5,306 nt of DNA from Candidatus Bathyarchaeota archaeon (GTDB taxonomy: Archaea; Thermoproteota; Bathyarchaeia; 40CM-2-53-6), in assembly GCA_005883085.1 (NCBI GenBank), contig VBAY01000129.1, forward strand, positions 1 through 5,306, given 5' to 3'. Shown one piece after another: positions 5,115 to 5,306 of this stretch (its first letter is position 1; each line of letters begins with the position of its first letter). Made by a program: the position numbers and the translations under genes. Below the pieces are notes generated by a model. It saw only the letters and a list, made by a program, of their open reading frames with translations, was not told where the DNA came from and did no database searches.

Positions 5115-5306
5115 CTATGGTTGAGACGATGTTGTGATCATGGGCATTATAGGAAGTTGTTGTCCCGGCTCTACGAGTTCTTCGAATTCTCGTCTTGCCT
5201 TGTCCATCTTCGGATAGATGACCTCTCTGAAACCTGTCACTGCGAATTCGTCTGGCCTGTATGGATCATTGATGACCCTTAACGCTTTGAGAGCTAGATC
5301 ATAGTT
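5115..5306 (-). CDS. Unrecognised protein, C-terminal 63 residues (5' truncated by window edge)
   Basis: Reading the minus strand from the window edge gives an open frame of 63 codons ending at TAG (5115-5117). The peptide begins NYDLALKALRVINDPYRPD, continues through FAVTGFREVIYPKMDKAR and ends LPIMPMITTSSQP. Its composition is that of a real soluble protein: an amphipathic, charged helix (about residues 34-46, MDKARREFEELVE) and no long hydrophobic stretch. I do not recognise the family. It runs in the same direction as the GtrA-like gene, with about 140 bases between them, and that gene has its own TATA-like box, so they are probably separate transcription units. Being short and partial, it could be a chance frame, but its composition argues for a gene. 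Confidence 0.6.
   Translation of the reverse strand, partial: NYDLALKALRVINDPYRPDEFAVTGFREVIYPKMDKARREFEELVEPGQQLPIMPMITTSSQP

Overview
The window most likely comes from an archaeon. The clues are archaeal-style TATA-like boxes ahead of several genes, a secreted protein rich in N-glycosylation sequons with one C-terminal anchor helix, a TFIIS/TFS-like zinc ribbon, a GtrA-like membrane protein, and a ThyX core resembling archaeal ThyX. The lineage cannot be fixed by eye; Thermoproteota/Nitrososphaeria-type or Thermoplasmatota-type are the best guesses. GC content looks balanced, and codon use does not shift sharply between genes.

Layout from left to right. 1-477 (+) is the C-terminal end of an MMPL/RND-family membrane transporter. 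508-2355 (-) converges on it and encodes a 615-residue secreted, membrane-anchored, beta-rich surface protein. 2356-2598 is non-coding and should hold that gene's promoter. 2599-2976 (-) encodes a small two-cluster cysteine protein with a C-terminal zinc ribbon. About 200 bases then hold divergent promoter candidates. 3182-3640 (+) and 3642-4376 (+) are two adjacent ThyX-related genes separated by one base. 4398-4973 (-) is a GtrA-like four-helix membrane protein converging on the ThyX pair. 4974-5114 is non-coding. 5115-5306 (-) is the C-terminal end of an unrecognised protein that runs off the window.

The most interesting unit is the ThyX pair. The first protein has the usual ThyX N-terminus and the GHxxxLEH signature but no RHR flavin/dUMP motif. 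The second has a perfect RHRxxSxxxxSxR motif and the complete C-terminal active-site block, but an atypical, shortened N-terminus in which most of the GHxxxLEH signature is lost. This suggests a two-component (heteromeric) or frameshift-split flavin-dependent thymidylate synthase supplying dTMP. The other genes point to the cell envelope: transporter, glycosylated surface protein and GtrA-like membrane protein. I see no tRNA, rRNA, CRISPR array or insertion sequence.
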